Of a DNA stretch of 64,000 nt, positions 20,483 to 29,029 are shown piece after piece. This DNA is from Propionicimonas sp. GTDB lineage: Bacteria; Actinomycetota; Actinomycetes; Propionibacteriales; Propionibacteriaceae. The notes under the pieces are model-generated. The model searched no databases, was not told the DNA's origin, and was given only the letters and a program-made list of their open reading frames with translations. A program made the translations under genes and the position numbers. Numbering within the stretch: position 1 is the first letter of the stretch; each line of letters starts with the position of its first letter. The stretch covers positions 1 to 64,000 of the forward strand of contig NZ_JARKPQ010000139.1 in assembly GCF_029975155.1 (NCBI RefSeq), written 5' to 3'.

Positions 20483-21787
20483 GTGCCCCCACACGTGATG
20501 CTCGTGGCGGCCTACGACTCACAGCTGAAGTGGGTGATGAGTCTCGCCGGCGAGTTCGAGCGGCGCGGCTGGCGGTACTCGGTGGTGGTGCCGGCGGACG
20601 TCCGCAGCGCGCTCTCCGCCGAGCAGGTGGCGGCGGTCGGCCTGGACGACGTCCGGCGGGTTCCGTGGCGGCAGCTGCTGGGGCGGGCACGCCTCGCCGA
20701 CTGCGTGGTGCTCGCGCTGCAGGGGACGCTCGTAGCGAGGTTCACCGACGAGCTGCAGCTGATCCGCCGCGCCGCCCCGGCCGACCACGAGCCCGTCGTG
20801 GTCGCCGGCTGGGTGGGGATCATCATCGAGAAGCTGGTCGCGGGCTACCTGGACCGGGCCGGCGCGGACGTGGTCGCGGTGAACTCCGCGGACAACCTCC
20901 GGGCGTTCACCGAGACCGGCCGCTGGCTCGGCATACCGCCGGACAACCTGCTGCTCAGCGGGCTCCCCCTGCTGCCCGCGCATCCGGAGCCAGGAGCCAC
21001 AGGACCGATCCGCACCGTCCTCTTCGCCGACCAGCCCACCGTTCCGAGGGACCGGTGGGATCGCGCCTACGTCTATCAGCGCCTGCTCGACTACGCCCAC
21101 GCCCATCCGGACCGGAGGGTGCTGCTCAAGCCGCGGCACCGTCCTGGGGAGGGCACCTTCCACGTCATGCAGGACCATCCCGAGACCGTGCTACGTCAGC
21201 TCGGCCCGGTGCCGGCGAACTTCGCGGTGGTCTACGACAGCGTGACCACCCTGCTACCGGCGACCGACCTGGTGCTGACCGTCTCCTCGACGGCCGGGCT
21301 GGAGGCGGTCGGCGCCGGTGTCCGCACCGTGTTCGTCGCGGACCTCGGCATCCACGAGAAGCACGGGAACCAGGTGCTGGTGGAGTCCGGCCTGGTGGCG
21401 GGCTTCGCCGACGTGATCGCAGATCGGATCCCGCAGGCCAACCCCGCCTGGCTCGATGACGTGTTCGTCGGCGGCGACCTGCGTCCCGCCGCCCGGATCG
21501 TGGCACGGGTGGAGGAACTGCTCGACACCGACCCTGCCGAGCGTCCGAGCCGGACGGTCGCCGCCGGCCGCTACCTCAGCGGACGCATCGCCGTCCGCGA
21601 ACTCCGGCGCAGCCTGCCGCCCGTCGCTCGCGACCCCGCCGACGCACCCCGAAACGCCGGCCGGTGGTGGCCGCTCCTGTTCTCGGTCGCACGCCGCGGC
21701 GACCACCTGCTGCGCGCGCTCCTCCCCGCGAGGTGGCACCGCGCCGCCCTGAACGCCTGGCGTCGCCTGCCAACGGCCGCCCCCTGA
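20483..21787 (+). CDS. DUF6716 family, putative glycosyltransferase-like protein
   Basis: 434 residues. The overall layout is that of a GT-B-like fold: an N-terminal Rossmann-like half (HVMLVAAYDSQLKWVMSLA) and a second half with VLLKPRHRPGEG, a DSVTTLLPATDLVLTVSSTAGLEA block and a conserved GIHEKHGNQVL. This matches the actinobacterial DUF6716 family, related to CDP-glycerol and capsule glycosyltransferases. The donor and acceptor are unknown. The C-terminus adds a basic tail. No partner polysaccharide genes are nearby. Confidence 0.82.
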   Translation: MPPHVMLVAAYDSQLKWVMSLAGEFERRGWRYSVVVPADVRSALSAEQVAAVGLDDVRRVPWRQLLGRARLADCVVLALQGTLVARFTDELQLIRRAAPADHEPVVVAGWVGIIIEKLVAGYLDRAGADVVAVNSADNLRAFTETGRWLGIPPDNLLLSGLPLLPAHPEPGATGPIRTVLFADQPTVPRDRWDRAYVYQRLLDYAHAHPDRRVLLKPRHRPGEGTFHVMQDHPETVLRQLGPVPANFAVVYDSVTTLLPATDLVLTVSSTAGLEAVGAGVRTVFVADLGIHEKHGNQVLVESGLVAGFADVIADRIPQANPAWLDDVFVGGDLRPAARIVARVEELLDTDPAERPSRTVAAGRYLSGRIAVRELRRSLPPVARDPADAPRNAGRWWPLLFSVARRGDHLLRALLPARWHRAALNAWRRLPTAAP

Positions 21788-21810
21788 GCCTGAATCCTCC
21801 GAAATCGCCC

Positions 21811-21908
21811 GTCGAGCTTGTCGAGACGCGCTCGATGGGTGGCTCCAGGCTGAGCCTGACGAAGGGCGGGCTTCGTCACGCTCAGCCAGCATCACCAGGC
21901 TTTGTCAC
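21811..21908. repeat. Family A repeat and a short direct repeat
   Basis: GTCGAGCTTGTCGAGAC at 21811-21827, then two copies of GTCACGCTCAGCCAGCATC (about 21875 and 21904) between convergent genes. Confidence 0.75.
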
Positions 21909-21924
21909 GCTCAGCCAGCATCCG

Positions 21925-22467
21925 CTACCCCTTGGCGACCGCGTCCACCAGTGCTGCGTCAAAGGCCGGCAGGTCGCGGGGACTGCGGCTGGTGATCAGG
22001 TTGCCGTCCACCACCACCTCCTGGTCGACCCAGTTCGCTCCGGCGTTCTTCAGGTCGGTGGAAATCCTGGTGGTGGACGTGATCGTGCGTCCCTTCACCA
22101 CTCCGGCCTCGATCAGGATCCACGGCCCGTGGCAGATGGACGCCACCGGCTTCCCGGCGTCGAAGAACGCCCTGACGAACGCGATCGCCTTGGGGTTGGT
22201 GCGGATCTTGTCCGAGTTCAGCGTGCCGCCGGGCAGCACGAGAGCGTCGTAGTCGGCCGGGTCGGCCTCGTCGAGGGTGAGGTCCACGGTGAAGTCCTCG
22301 CCGCGGTCCCAGTCACCGATCAGCGCAGTGATGGTGCCGTGCTCCTCCGAGACCAGCACCGGCTTCGCACCCGCGCTCTCCAGCGCCGCCCAGGGCTCGG
22401 TGAGCTCCGGCTGCTCGACGCCCCGCTTCAGCAGGAACGCCACGGTCTTGCCACTCAGGTCAGTCAT
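21925..22467 (-). CDS. DJ-1/PfpI family protein (type 1 glutamine amidotransferase-like)
   Basis: 180-residue cytosolic protein of the PfpI/YhbO type, a group with protease, glyoxalase or deglycase activities. The nucleophilic elbow Cys lies in SICHGPW, with the glutamate near DLSG-KTVAFLLKRGVEQPEL and the pocket motif DALVLPGG. Length is normal. It is convergent with DUF6716 and next to a long family D palindrome. Confidence 0.94.
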   Translation of the reverse strand: MTDLSGKTVAFLLKRGVEQPELTEPWAALESAGAKPVLVSEEHGTITALIGDWDRGEDFTVDLTLDEADPADYDALVLPGGTLNSDKIRTNPKAIAFVRAFFDAGKPVASICHGPWILIEAGVVKGRTITSTTRISTDLKNAGANWVDQEVVVDGNLITSRSPRDLPAFDAALVDAVAKG

Positions 22468-22506
22468 ATCCCGACACTACCCAGCCACCGTCCGTCCGGA
22501 CGCAGC

Positions 22507-22572
22507 ACAACCGGGGACAGGTCCCATTCCCGTTCACGCGGGTGAACGGGAATGGGACCTGTCCCCGGTTGT
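22507..22572. repeat. Perfect 31-bp-stem palindrome, GGGGACAG family (D)
   Basis: Arms 22507-22537 and 22542-22572 pair perfectly over 31 bp around a four-base loop (GCGG). The core is GGGGACAGGTCCCATTCCCG. It lies one base before the E1 stop codon, so it also could act as a terminator or RNA-end stabiliser for the minus-strand operon. Confidence 0.92.
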
Positions 22573-25026
22573 TCAGACGCCGAGCCGGGTGCGGCGGACG
22601 AGTTCGCCGTCCGTCCAGTTGGACGTCGGGACGTGGCCGGGCAGGGGCAGGATCCGTTCGTGGACGGCGTCCACGATCCATTCCGGCTGCGGGAAGAACA
22701 GGTCCTCCAGTTCCGGGGCGGGCGTGATGTGGTTGCGGGCGCCGACCACGACGACCGGGGCGTCCAGGGCGTCGAAGGCGAGGTTCTGGACGTCCGAGGC
22801 GACGGTCTGCAGGAACGAGCCGCGGGTGACGGCGTCCGAGGCGAGCACCAGCCGTCCGGTCTTGGTCACCGACTCCACCACCGTCGTGTAGTCCAGCGGC
22901 GCCACGAAGCGCAGGTCGATCACCTCGGCCGAGATGCCGTAGGCCTCCTGCAGCTGGTCAGCTGCCTCCAGCGCCCGGTACAGGGTCGCGCCGAGCGTGG
23001 CGATGGTGAGGTCCGTGCCCTCGCGACGGACGACCGGCTGGCCCTCGGGGGTCTCGTAGTAGCCCTCGGGGACGCCGTCCGCCTCGAACTGCTCGCCCAC
23101 GTCGTACAGCAGCTGGGACTCCAGGAACACCACCGGGTCGGTGCCGGCCAGCGCCCGGTTCAGCATGCCCTTGGCGTCGGTCGGGGTGGCCGGGAAGTAC
23201 ACCTTCAGGCCGGGGATGTGCGCGACCAGCGCGGCCCAGTCCTGGGAGTGCTGGGCGCCGTACTTGTTGCCGACCGACACCCGCAGCACCAGTGGCATGG
23301 TCAGCAGGCCGGCAGACATCGACTGCCACTTGGCCATCTGGTTGAACACCTCGTCACCGGCGCGGCCGAGGAAGTCGCAGTACATCAGCTCGACCACCGC
23401 GCGTCCGCCGGACAGTGCGTAGCCCACGCCGGCGCCGACGATCGCGGCCTCCGAGATCGGGGAGTTGAACAGCCGCCGGTACGGCAGCAGCTCGGTCAGC
23501 CCGCGGTAGACGGCGAACGCACCGCCCCAGTCCCGGTTCTCCTCGCCCCAGGCGCACATCGTCGGGTCGATCGCGTACCGGTGCGCCATGGCCTCGAACA
23601 GGCCGTCGCGGAACTGGTACATCCGCACCTTGGAGACCGGCCTGCCGTCCGCGTCGGTGGTCTTGCGCACCTTCTTCGCGATCGCCTTCACCCGGGCGTT
23701 CTCGGCCAGCGGCTCGGTCAGCTCCGGCTCGCCCTCGCCGAACGCCTCCACGTGCCCGTTGGAGAGCATCTTCGACTCGATGTAGGTGGCATCCACCCGC
23801 TCGAGCTCGTCGCTGGACGCCAGCGCGAGCACCTTGGTGAGCCGCTCGACGATCCGTCCGTGCAGCTCCTCCACGCCGGAGGAGGTGATCGCCTTCTCGG
23901 CCACGAGCAGGTCGGCGAAGGACGTGATCGAGTCGGCCGCCTCCCAGGCCTCGATCTCCTCGCGGCTGCGGTAGCTGGAGGCATCGGACGGGGAGTGCCC
24001 CGAGATCCGGTACGTGATGGTGTCCAGCAGGACGGGACCGCGTCCGGCCAGCAGCAGCTCCTTCTTGCGCCGGATCGCGTCGGCGACCGCGAGCGGGTCG
24101 TAGCCGTCCACCCGCTCGGCGTGCATGGCCTCGGGGTTCACGCCCGCGCCCACCCGGGCGAGGATGTCGTAGCCCATGGTCTCGCCGTCGGTCTGGCCGC
24201 CCATGCCGTAGAAGTTGTTGAAGAAGTTGAACAGGATCGGCGGATTGCCGCCGTCCTCCTCGCGCCACAGCTGGCGGAACTGGTCCATGGCGGCGAACGT
24301 CATCGCCTCCCACACCGGGCCGCAGCCCATGGACGCGTCCCCGATGTTGGCGATCACGATGCCGGGTTGCCGGTTCACCCGCTTGAACAGCGCCGAGCCG
24401 TTCGCGATGGGTGCCGAACCGCCGACGATCGCGTTGTTCGGCATCGAGCCGAACGGGGTGAAGAAGGCGTGCATGGAGCCGCCCATGCCCCGGTTGAAGC
24501 CGGCCTTGCGGGCGACGATCTCGGCCAGCGTGCCGAACAGGATGAAGTTCTCGGTGAGCTCCTCGGCAGTGTCGTAGCCGATCTGCTCCGCGTAGCGCAG
24601 CGTGTCGCCGCCGAGGAACGTGCTCATGATGCCGGCGAGCTTCGCGGCGTCCAGCTTGCGCGCGGCGGAGAACGACTTGGCGAGGATCTCGCCGTGGCTG
24701 CGGTGGGAGCCGAAGATGAAGTCGTCGGCGTCCAGTTCGGCGGCCTGGCCGACCGCCGCGGCCTCCTGGCCCATCGACAGGTGCGCGGGGCCCTTGTGGT
24801 TGTACTCGATGCCCTGCCACCCACCGGTGGTCTTGATCGAGTTCAGCATCGACTCGAACTCCCGGATCATCAGCATGTCGTGCAGCATCGCGACCAGTCC
24901 GTCGGCGCCGTAGCGTTGCTCGGCCGCGGCGTAGTCCCGGGTGTAGGCGTTCACCGGGATCGGCGGGACGGTGATCGTCGAGGCCGCGCGGACCTTCGCC
25001 GGATCGACGTTCAGTGACTTGGGCAT
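22573..25026 (-). CDS. Fused E1 alpha/beta of a 2-oxoacid- or acetoin-type dehydrogenase complex
   Basis: 817-residue thiamine-diphosphate enzyme that decarboxylates a 2-oxoacid, or cleaves an alpha-hydroxyketone, and acylates the lipoyl group of E2. The alpha half (about 1-400) shows [12 protein letters not shown]-type GGSMHAF and the ThDP site GDASMG at 229 with NN at 270-271; GDA replaces the usual GDG. The beta half (about 470-817) shows the proton-shuttle Glu in [10 protein letters not shown] and the [15 protein letters not shown] block. Usually these are two proteins; the fusion appears intact. It is last in an E2-E3-E1 order. The true substrate is unknown. Confidence 0.92.
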   Translation of the reverse strand: MPKSLNVDPAKVRAASTITVPPIPVNAYTRDYAAAEQRYGADGLVAMLHDMLMIREFESMLNSIKTTGGWQGIEYNHKGPAHLSMGQEAAAVGQAAELDADDFIFGSHRSHGEILAKSFSAARKLDAAKLAGIMSTFLGGDTLRYAEQIGYDTAEELTENFILFGTLAEIVARKAGFNRGMGGSMHAFFTPFGSMPNNAIVGGSAPIANGSALFKRVNRQPGIVIANIGDASMGCGPVWEAMTFAAMDQFRQLWREEDGGNPPILFNFFNNFYGMGGQTDGETMGYDILARVGAGVNPEAMHAERVDGYDPLAVADAIRRKKELLLAGRGPVLLDTITYRISGHSPSDASSYRSREEIEAWEAADSITSFADLLVAEKAITSSGVEELHGRIVERLTKVLALASSDELERVDATYIESKMLSNGHVEAFGEGEPELTEPLAENARVKAIAKKVRKTTDADGRPVSKVRMYQFRDGLFEAMAHRYAIDPTMCAWGEENRDWGGAFAVYRGLTELLPYRRLFNSPISEAAIVGAGVGYALSGGRAVVELMYCDFLGRAGDEVFNQMAKWQSMSAGLLTMPLVLRVSVGNKYGAQHSQDWAALVAHIPGLKVYFPATPTDAKGMLNRALAGTDPVVFLESQLLYDVGEQFEADGVPEGYYETPEGQPVVRREGTDLTIATLGATLYRALEAADQLQEAYGISAEVIDLRFVAPLDYTTVVESVTKTGRLVLASDAVTRGSFLQTVASDVQNLAFDALDAPVVVVGARNHITPAPELEDLFFPQPEWIVDAVHERILPLPGHVPTSNWTDGELVRRTRLGV

Positions 25027-25050
25027 TTCTTCCTTCTTCGAATAATCGTT

Positions 25051-25125
25051 GATCGAGCTTGTCGAGATCCGCTCGGTCTCGACAAGCTCGACCAGCGATT
25101 GGCGGGTACGGGTCTCGACCAGCGA
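25051..25125. repeat. Family A repeats between lpdA and E1
   Basis: GATCGAGCTTGTCGAGATC at 25051-25069 and GTCTCGACAAGCTCGAC at 25076-25092, followed by two ACCAGCGATTGG(T/C)GGG units. The two A elements are inverted to each other and could form a hairpin in the operon mRNA. Confidence 0.8.
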
Positions 25126-25140
25126 TTGGTGGGTGCGGGG

Positions 25141-26601
25141 TCAGTCCTTGATGGCCCAGGCGGCCTCGCGGATCGCCTCGGACACGGTCGGGTGGGGGAA
25201 GACGACCTGGCGCAGGTCGTCCACGGTGAGCTCGGTTTCGAGGACGGCGGCCGCGCCCCAGATGGTCTCGGGGGCATAGGTGCCGAGCATGTGGACGCCG
25301 AGCACGGCGCGGGTGCGGGCGTCGGCGATCAGTTTCACCGCGCCCGGTCCGCGGACGCCCTGTTCGGCGACGGCGCGGCCGGAGACGGCGAGCGGGACGG
25401 TGGCGGTGGTCACCTCGTGACCGCGGGCGACCGCCTGAGCCTCGGTGAGCCCGACGCCGGCGGCCTCGGGCATCGAGTAGACCGCCCACGGGATGGTGTC
25501 CGTCCGCAGCCGCTGGCCGTTCCGGGACGCCGCCGCGGTGTCGATGATGTGGGCCGCGGCGATCTCGCCCATCCGGTAGGCGGCGTGGGCGAGCAGGCTG
25601 CGTCCGGTGACATCGCCGACCGCCCAGACGTTCGGCAGGTTGGTGCGCATGGTGTCGTCCACCACCACTCCGCGCGGCCCGACCTCCAGCCCGGCCTCGG
25701 CCGCGCCCCAGCCGTCCACGAGCGGACGCCGGCCCACGGCCATCAGCACCAGGTCGGCCTCGGCCCGCTGCTCGGCACCGGTGGCGTCGGTCCAGACGAC
25801 CGTGCCGTCCTCGACGCCGATGACCTTGCAGCCGAGGTGGAAGGTGACCCCCTTGAGCGCCTTGCGGGTGCGGGCGGCGAGGTCGGCGTCCATGAACGGC
25901 AGGATCTCGGGCAGCATCTCGACGACCTCGACGTGGCTGCCGAACGCCGCGAACAGGGACGCGAACTCGACCCCGATCACCCCGCCACCGATCACGACCA
26001 GCCGCCGCGGGACGGACTCGACCGCCAGCAGCCCGGTGGAGTCGACGACCTTCGGGCTGTCCGTGGCGCCGGGGATCGGCGGCATCACCGGCACCGAGCC
26101 GGTGGCGATGATCACGTGGTCGGCGGTCCTGCGCTCAACCCCGCCGATCTCGTCCGGAGATCCCGGCGTTCGCCGGGATGACGAGAGGAGGGTCCGGGAT
26201 GACGAGAGGGAGATCCGGGATGACGAGAGGGAGATGTCGACCACGCCGGGGCCGACCAGGGTGCCGTGGCCGAAGACGACCTCGACCTTGTTCCGCTTCT
26301 CCGTGGCCGCCACTCCGGCCACCAGCCTGGTGACCACGTCGGCCTTCCAGGCCTGGACCTGCGCCCAGTCGAAGGTCACGTTCTCCGCCGTCACGCCGAA
26401 CTGTTCGGAGTGCCGCGCGTGGTCGTACAGCTTCGCCGAGTTGAGCAGGCTCTTGGTCGGGATGCAGCCCACGTTCAGGCAGGTGCCGCCGAGGAACTCC
26501 TTCTCGACGAGCAGCACCCGCTTCCCGGCGTGGCCCAGGCGTTCGGCGGCCAGGTAGCCACCGGGACCACCGCCGAGGATGATCACGTCATAGTCAGCCA
26601 T
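25141..26601 (-). CDS. lpdA: Dihydrolipoamide dehydrogenase (E3) with repeat-derived insertion
   Basis: 486-residue flavoenzyme that reoxidises dihydrolipoyl-E2 with NAD. FAD motif GGGPGGYLAAERLG, redox disulfide Cys41 and Cys46 in GGTCLNVGCIPTK, NAD motif VVIGGGVIGVEFA, second FAD motif VWAVGDVTG and the active-site HPTVSE are present. The start at 26601 (MADYDV) is chosen over an upstream frame. Residues of about 123-153 (three SLSSSR-type units, then SSRRTPGSP) are encoded by family B repeat DNA at 26158-26235 and sit in a surface loop before DHVIIATGS. E2 ends eight bases upstream. It probably also serves the second E1/E2 set, which lacks its own E3. Confidence 0.94.
   Translation of the reverse strand: MADYDVIILGGGPGGYLAAERLGHAGKRVLLVEKEFLGGTCLNVGCIPTKSLLNSAKLYDHARHSEQFGVTAENVTFDWAQVQAWKADVVTRLVAGVAATEKRNKVEVVFGHGTLVGPGVVDISLSSSRISLSSSRTLLSSSRRTPGSPDEIGGVERRTADHVIIATGSVPVMPPIPGATDSPKVVDSTGLLAVESVPRRLVVIGGGVIGVEFASLFAAFGSHVEVVEMLPEILPFMDADLAARTRKALKGVTFHLGCKVIGVEDGTVVWTDATGAEQRAEADLVLMAVGRRPLVDGWGAAEAGLEVGPRGVVVDDTMRTNLPNVWAVGDVTGRSLLAHAAYRMGEIAAAHIIDTAAASRNGQRLRTDTIPWAVYSMPEAAGVGLTEAQAVARGHEVTTATVPLAVSGRAVAEQGVRGPGAVKLIADARTRAVLGVHMLGTYAPETIWGAAAVLETELTVDDLRQVVFPHPTVSEAIREAAWAIKD
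26158..26235. repeat. Family B repeat, triplicated end, inside lpdA
   Basis: GATCCCGGCGTTCGCCGGGATGAC followed by two further degenerate TCCGGGATGACGAGAG units, all in frame within lpdA. The unit matches the intergenic B elements. Confidence 0.9.
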
Positions 26602-26609
26602 GTCTCTGC

Positions 26610-28055
26610 CTAACCCAGGACCGTGAGGTCGATGTCGGTGATCGCCGCGCACAGGTCGCGCAGGTAGCGGGCGGCATCTGCGCCGTCGATCACCTGGTGG
26701 TCGGCGGTCAACGAGAAGCCGATCCGCTGTTCCGCGCCGACCGAGCCGTCCGGGTTGATCACCGCGCGGGGGACAATCGCGTCCACGCCGAGGATCGCCA
26801 CCTGCGGCACGTTCAGCAGCGGGGTGAACGACTCGATCCCGAACGAGCCCAGGTTCGACACGGTGAACGTCGCGCCACCGAGCAGGTCGGGGTTGATCGA
26901 GCCGCCGATCGCCTCGTTCGCCAGCGCCTTGGACTGCACCGAGAACTCCCGCAGGGTGAGCGTGTCGGCGAACCGCAGCGTCGGGACGAGCAGGCCGCGC
27001 GGGGTGTCCACGGCCATGCCGAGGTGCACGTTCGCGAACGTGCGCAGCACGCCACCGGAGAGGTGGGCGTTCACCACCGGGTGCTTCGACAAGGTCTTCA
27101 CCGTCGCATAGCCGACCAGGTCGCCGATCGTCACTGAAGCCAGCTCGGGGTCGGACGCGTGCTTCAGCCGCTTCCTCAGCGCCAGCAACCCCGCCGCCGG
27201 AGCGGTCGCGGTGTAGGTCAACTGCGCGGACGTCGCGAGGGAGTTCATCATCCGCTCCGCGATCACCTTGCGGATGCCCTTGAGCGGGGTGTCGGTGAAG
27301 GCGCCGGGGAACTCCCTGGGCACACCGGTCGTCGAGCCCGTCGAGACGCCCGCCCCGGTCTCGACCCGTCGAGACGCCGCGCTCGCACGCTCGCTCGGCT
27401 CCTCAGGGGAACCAGGCTCGACCAGCGGTTCAGCGGCGAGGTCGGCGCGGGTCACCCGGCCACCGATGCCCGTGCCGGCCGCACCCGGGACGAAGCCCTC
27501 GGCCTCGGCGCGGGCGCCCACGGTGAGCCCCGGGCCGGCCGCGATCGCAGCCTGGACGTCGCGCTCGATCACCCGTCCCTGGGGGCCGGTGCCGGTCAGT
27601 CGCTCCACCGCGATCCCCTGGGACGCCGCGAGTCCGCGCGCACGTGGCGACACTGAGCCACTGGTTGAGCTGGTCGAAACCGGCCGCGGCGTCTCGACAG
27701 GCTCGACGACCGGTTGCGGAGTCAGCCGCTCGGTCGGCGCCTCATCGACCTCACCGGCCTCGCCGGTGGTCTGCGGGGGCAGCCCGGCGCTGGCCAGAAG
27801 CTGCTCGATGTCCTCGCCGGGTTCGCCGATGACGGCGATCGGGTCCTTCACCGGCACGTCGTCACCCTCCTCGGCGAGCAGCGCGAGCACCGTCCCCGAG
27901 ACACCAGAAGGCACCTCCATGGCTGACTTGTCGGTCTCGATCTCGCACAGCAGCGTGTTCGCGTCCACCGTGTCGCCGAGCTTCACCAGCCAGGTGGTGA
28001 TCAGGCACGACTCCACCGTGTTGCCGAGCTGTGGCATCACCACGACCTGGGCCAT
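26610..28055 (-). CDS. Dihydrolipoamide acyltransferase (E2) with two repeat-derived linkers
   Basis: 481-residue core of the complex that passes the acyl group from lipoyl to CoA. The lipoyl domain carries Lys43 in ETDKSAME. Two E3/E1-binding domains follow (about 135-166, SPRARGLAASQGI; and about 178-208, more degenerate). The catalytic domain ends with the active-site DHQVIDGADAARYL. Two linkers (about 115-133 and 210-246) contain VEPVETP and VEPGSPEEPSERASAASRR, the translations of family A and C repeats at 27654-27713 and 27329-27440. It lies 15 bases after the DeoR gene. The natural acyl group is unknown. Confidence 0.93.
   Translation of the reverse strand: MAQVVVMPQLGNTVESCLITTWLVKLGDTVDANTLLCEIETDKSAMEVPSGVSGTVLALLAEEGDDVPVKDPIAVIGEPGEDIEQLLASAGLPPQTTGEAGEVDEAPTERLTPQPVVEPVETPRPVSTSSTSGSVSPRARGLAASQGIAVERLTGTGPQGRVIERDVQAAIAAGPGLTVGARAEAEGFVPGAAGTGIGGRVTRADLAAEPLVEPGSPEEPSERASAASRRVETGAGVSTGSTTGVPREFPGAFTDTPLKGIRKVIAERMMNSLATSAQLTYTATAPAAGLLALRKRLKHASDPELASVTIGDLVGYATVKTLSKHPVVNAHLSGGVLRTFANVHLGMAVDTPRGLLVPTLRFADTLTLREFSVQSKALANEAIGGSINPDLLGGATFTVSNLGSFGIESFTPLLNVPQVAILGVDAIVPRAVINPDGSVGAEQRIGFSLTADHQVIDGADAARYLRDLCAAITDIDLTVLG
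27329..27440. repeat. Family A and C repeats inside the first E2 gene
   Basis: GTCGAGCCCGTCGAGACG, then a second A-like GTCTCGACCCGTCGAGAC and a C-like CGCTCGGCTCCTCAGGGGA. They code for a linker between binding and catalytic domains. Confidence 0.82.
27654..27713. repeat. Family A repeats inside the first E2 gene (first linker)
   Basis: GAGCCACTGGTTGAGCTGGTC and GTCTCGACAGGCTCGACGACC, in inverted order, coding for the linker between the lipoyl and binding domains. Confidence 0.82.
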
Positions 28056-28070
28056 TGGTACTCCTGTTTC

Positions 28071-28826
28071 CTAGACGAAGCGGGCGTCGACGCCGCTGTG
28101 GGTGAGTTCTGTGCGGGCCGCGTCCGGCAGACCCGAATCGGTGATCACGCCGGTGAGTCCGGCGAGCTCCATCACGGAGACGAAGCCGGCCTTGCCGTAC
28201 TTGGACGAATCGGCGACCAGCCACGACTCGCTCGCGCGGGCCTTCATCGCCCGGATCACCTCCGCGCCTTCGGCGAAAGCGGTGGTCAGGCCACGTTCGG
28301 CGCTGAAGCCGTCAGTGCCGAAGAACGCCAGCCGGACGTTGAAGTCGTCGATCGCACGCAGCGCGCCGGGCCCGACCAGCGACTCGCTGGCGCGGTGAAA
28401 GGTGCCCCCGGTGAGGATCACGGTCAGGTTCGCGTACAGCCGGGCGTGCCGGAGCACCAGCGTCGAGTTGGTGAGGATCTGGACGCCACGGCGCGCGCCG
28501 AGGTGCGCGACGATCTCCGCGCACGTGGTGCCGGCCTCGATCATGACCAGGTCGTTGTCCTGGACGAGCGCTGCCGCGGCGGCCGCGATCTGTTCCTTCT
28601 CCCGGGAGTGCTGCAGCTGGCGTTCCAGCACGTTGCGATAGCCGGTGGCCTCTGCGCCCCCGTGGGTCCGGGCGAGCAGGCCCCGCTCCTCGAGCGTCCG
28701 CAGGTCGGTGCGGATCGTCACCTCGGAGACCCCGAGCTGCTTCGACAGCGCGACCACGGAGAGCGTCCCCTCCCGCGCGAGCCGCGCGAGGATCAGGGAC
28801 TCGCGCTCCGAGCGTTCGATCGACAT
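28071..28826 (-). CDS. DeoR/GlpR-family transcriptional regulator
   Basis: 251-residue sugar-phosphate-sensing repressor. The N-terminal winged helix (RESLILARLAREGTLSVV then VSEVTIRTDLRTLEERGLL) is the DeoR signature. The C-terminal sensor domain has EAGTTCAEIVAHL, VILTGGTFHRASESLVGP and ADSSKYGKAGF, as in GlpR and AgaR. It is the first gene of the E2-E3-E1 group and is read toward it. Two TTTCGATTT direct repeats lie 11-30 bases upstream of its start, suggesting autoregulation and control of the group. Confidence 0.95.
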   Translation of the reverse strand: MSIERSERESLILARLAREGTLSVVALSKQLGVSEVTIRTDLRTLEERGLLARTHGGAEATGYRNVLERQLQHSREKEQIAAAAAALVQDNDLVMIEAGTTCAEIVAHLGARRGVQILTNSTLVLRHARLYANLTVILTGGTFHRASESLVGPGALRAIDDFNVRLAFFGTDGFSAERGLTTAFAEGAEVIRAMKARASESWLVADSSKYGKAGFVSVMELAGLTGVITDSGLPDAARTELTHSGVDARFV

Positions 28827-28836
28827 CGACCGGCCC

Positions 28837-28881
28837 TTTCGATTTACTTTCGATTTAGAGGATTTATCGATTCAATCGTAA
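28837..28881. promoter_or_regulatory. Direct-repeat operator upstream of the DeoR gene
   Basis: TTTCGATTT at 28837-28845 and again at 28848-28856, 11 bases apart (one helical turn), followed by ATCGATTCAATCG at 28867-28879. Direct TTTCG-type repeats are typical of DeoR-family sites. The last part also resembles the LacI-type TTGAATCG motif of this window. Confidence 0.6.
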
Positions 28882-28931
28882 CCCATCCGCGATCGCCCCG
28901 CAACTGCCTTGAGCCACTGTTCCGTCCCCCC

Positions 28932-29003
28932 ACAGAAGCTGCCGAAAGTCGCCGAAGCTGCCGAAGGTTCGGCAGCTTCGGCAGTCTTCGGCAGCGTCTG
29001 TGC
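28932..29003. repeat. Long hairpin, CAGARGCTGCCGAA family (E)
   Basis: CACAGAAGCTGCCGAAAGT to the complementary CTTCGGCAGCGTCTGTG, with an inner CCGAAGCTGCCGAA/TTCGGCAGCTTCGG stem. It separates the alcohol dehydrogenase gene from the DeoR gene and is nearly identical to 37501-37576, so it may act as a terminator between the two minus-strand groups. Confidence 0.88.
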
Positions 29004-29029
29004 GGGAGGAGCGCCGGGTCAGCGCCGGG

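Noticed and set aside
22573-25026. Fused E1 as a frameshift or assembly artefact
   Set aside because: The linker between halves is continuous and in frame, both halves keep catalytic motifs, and alpha/beta-fused E1 proteins are known.
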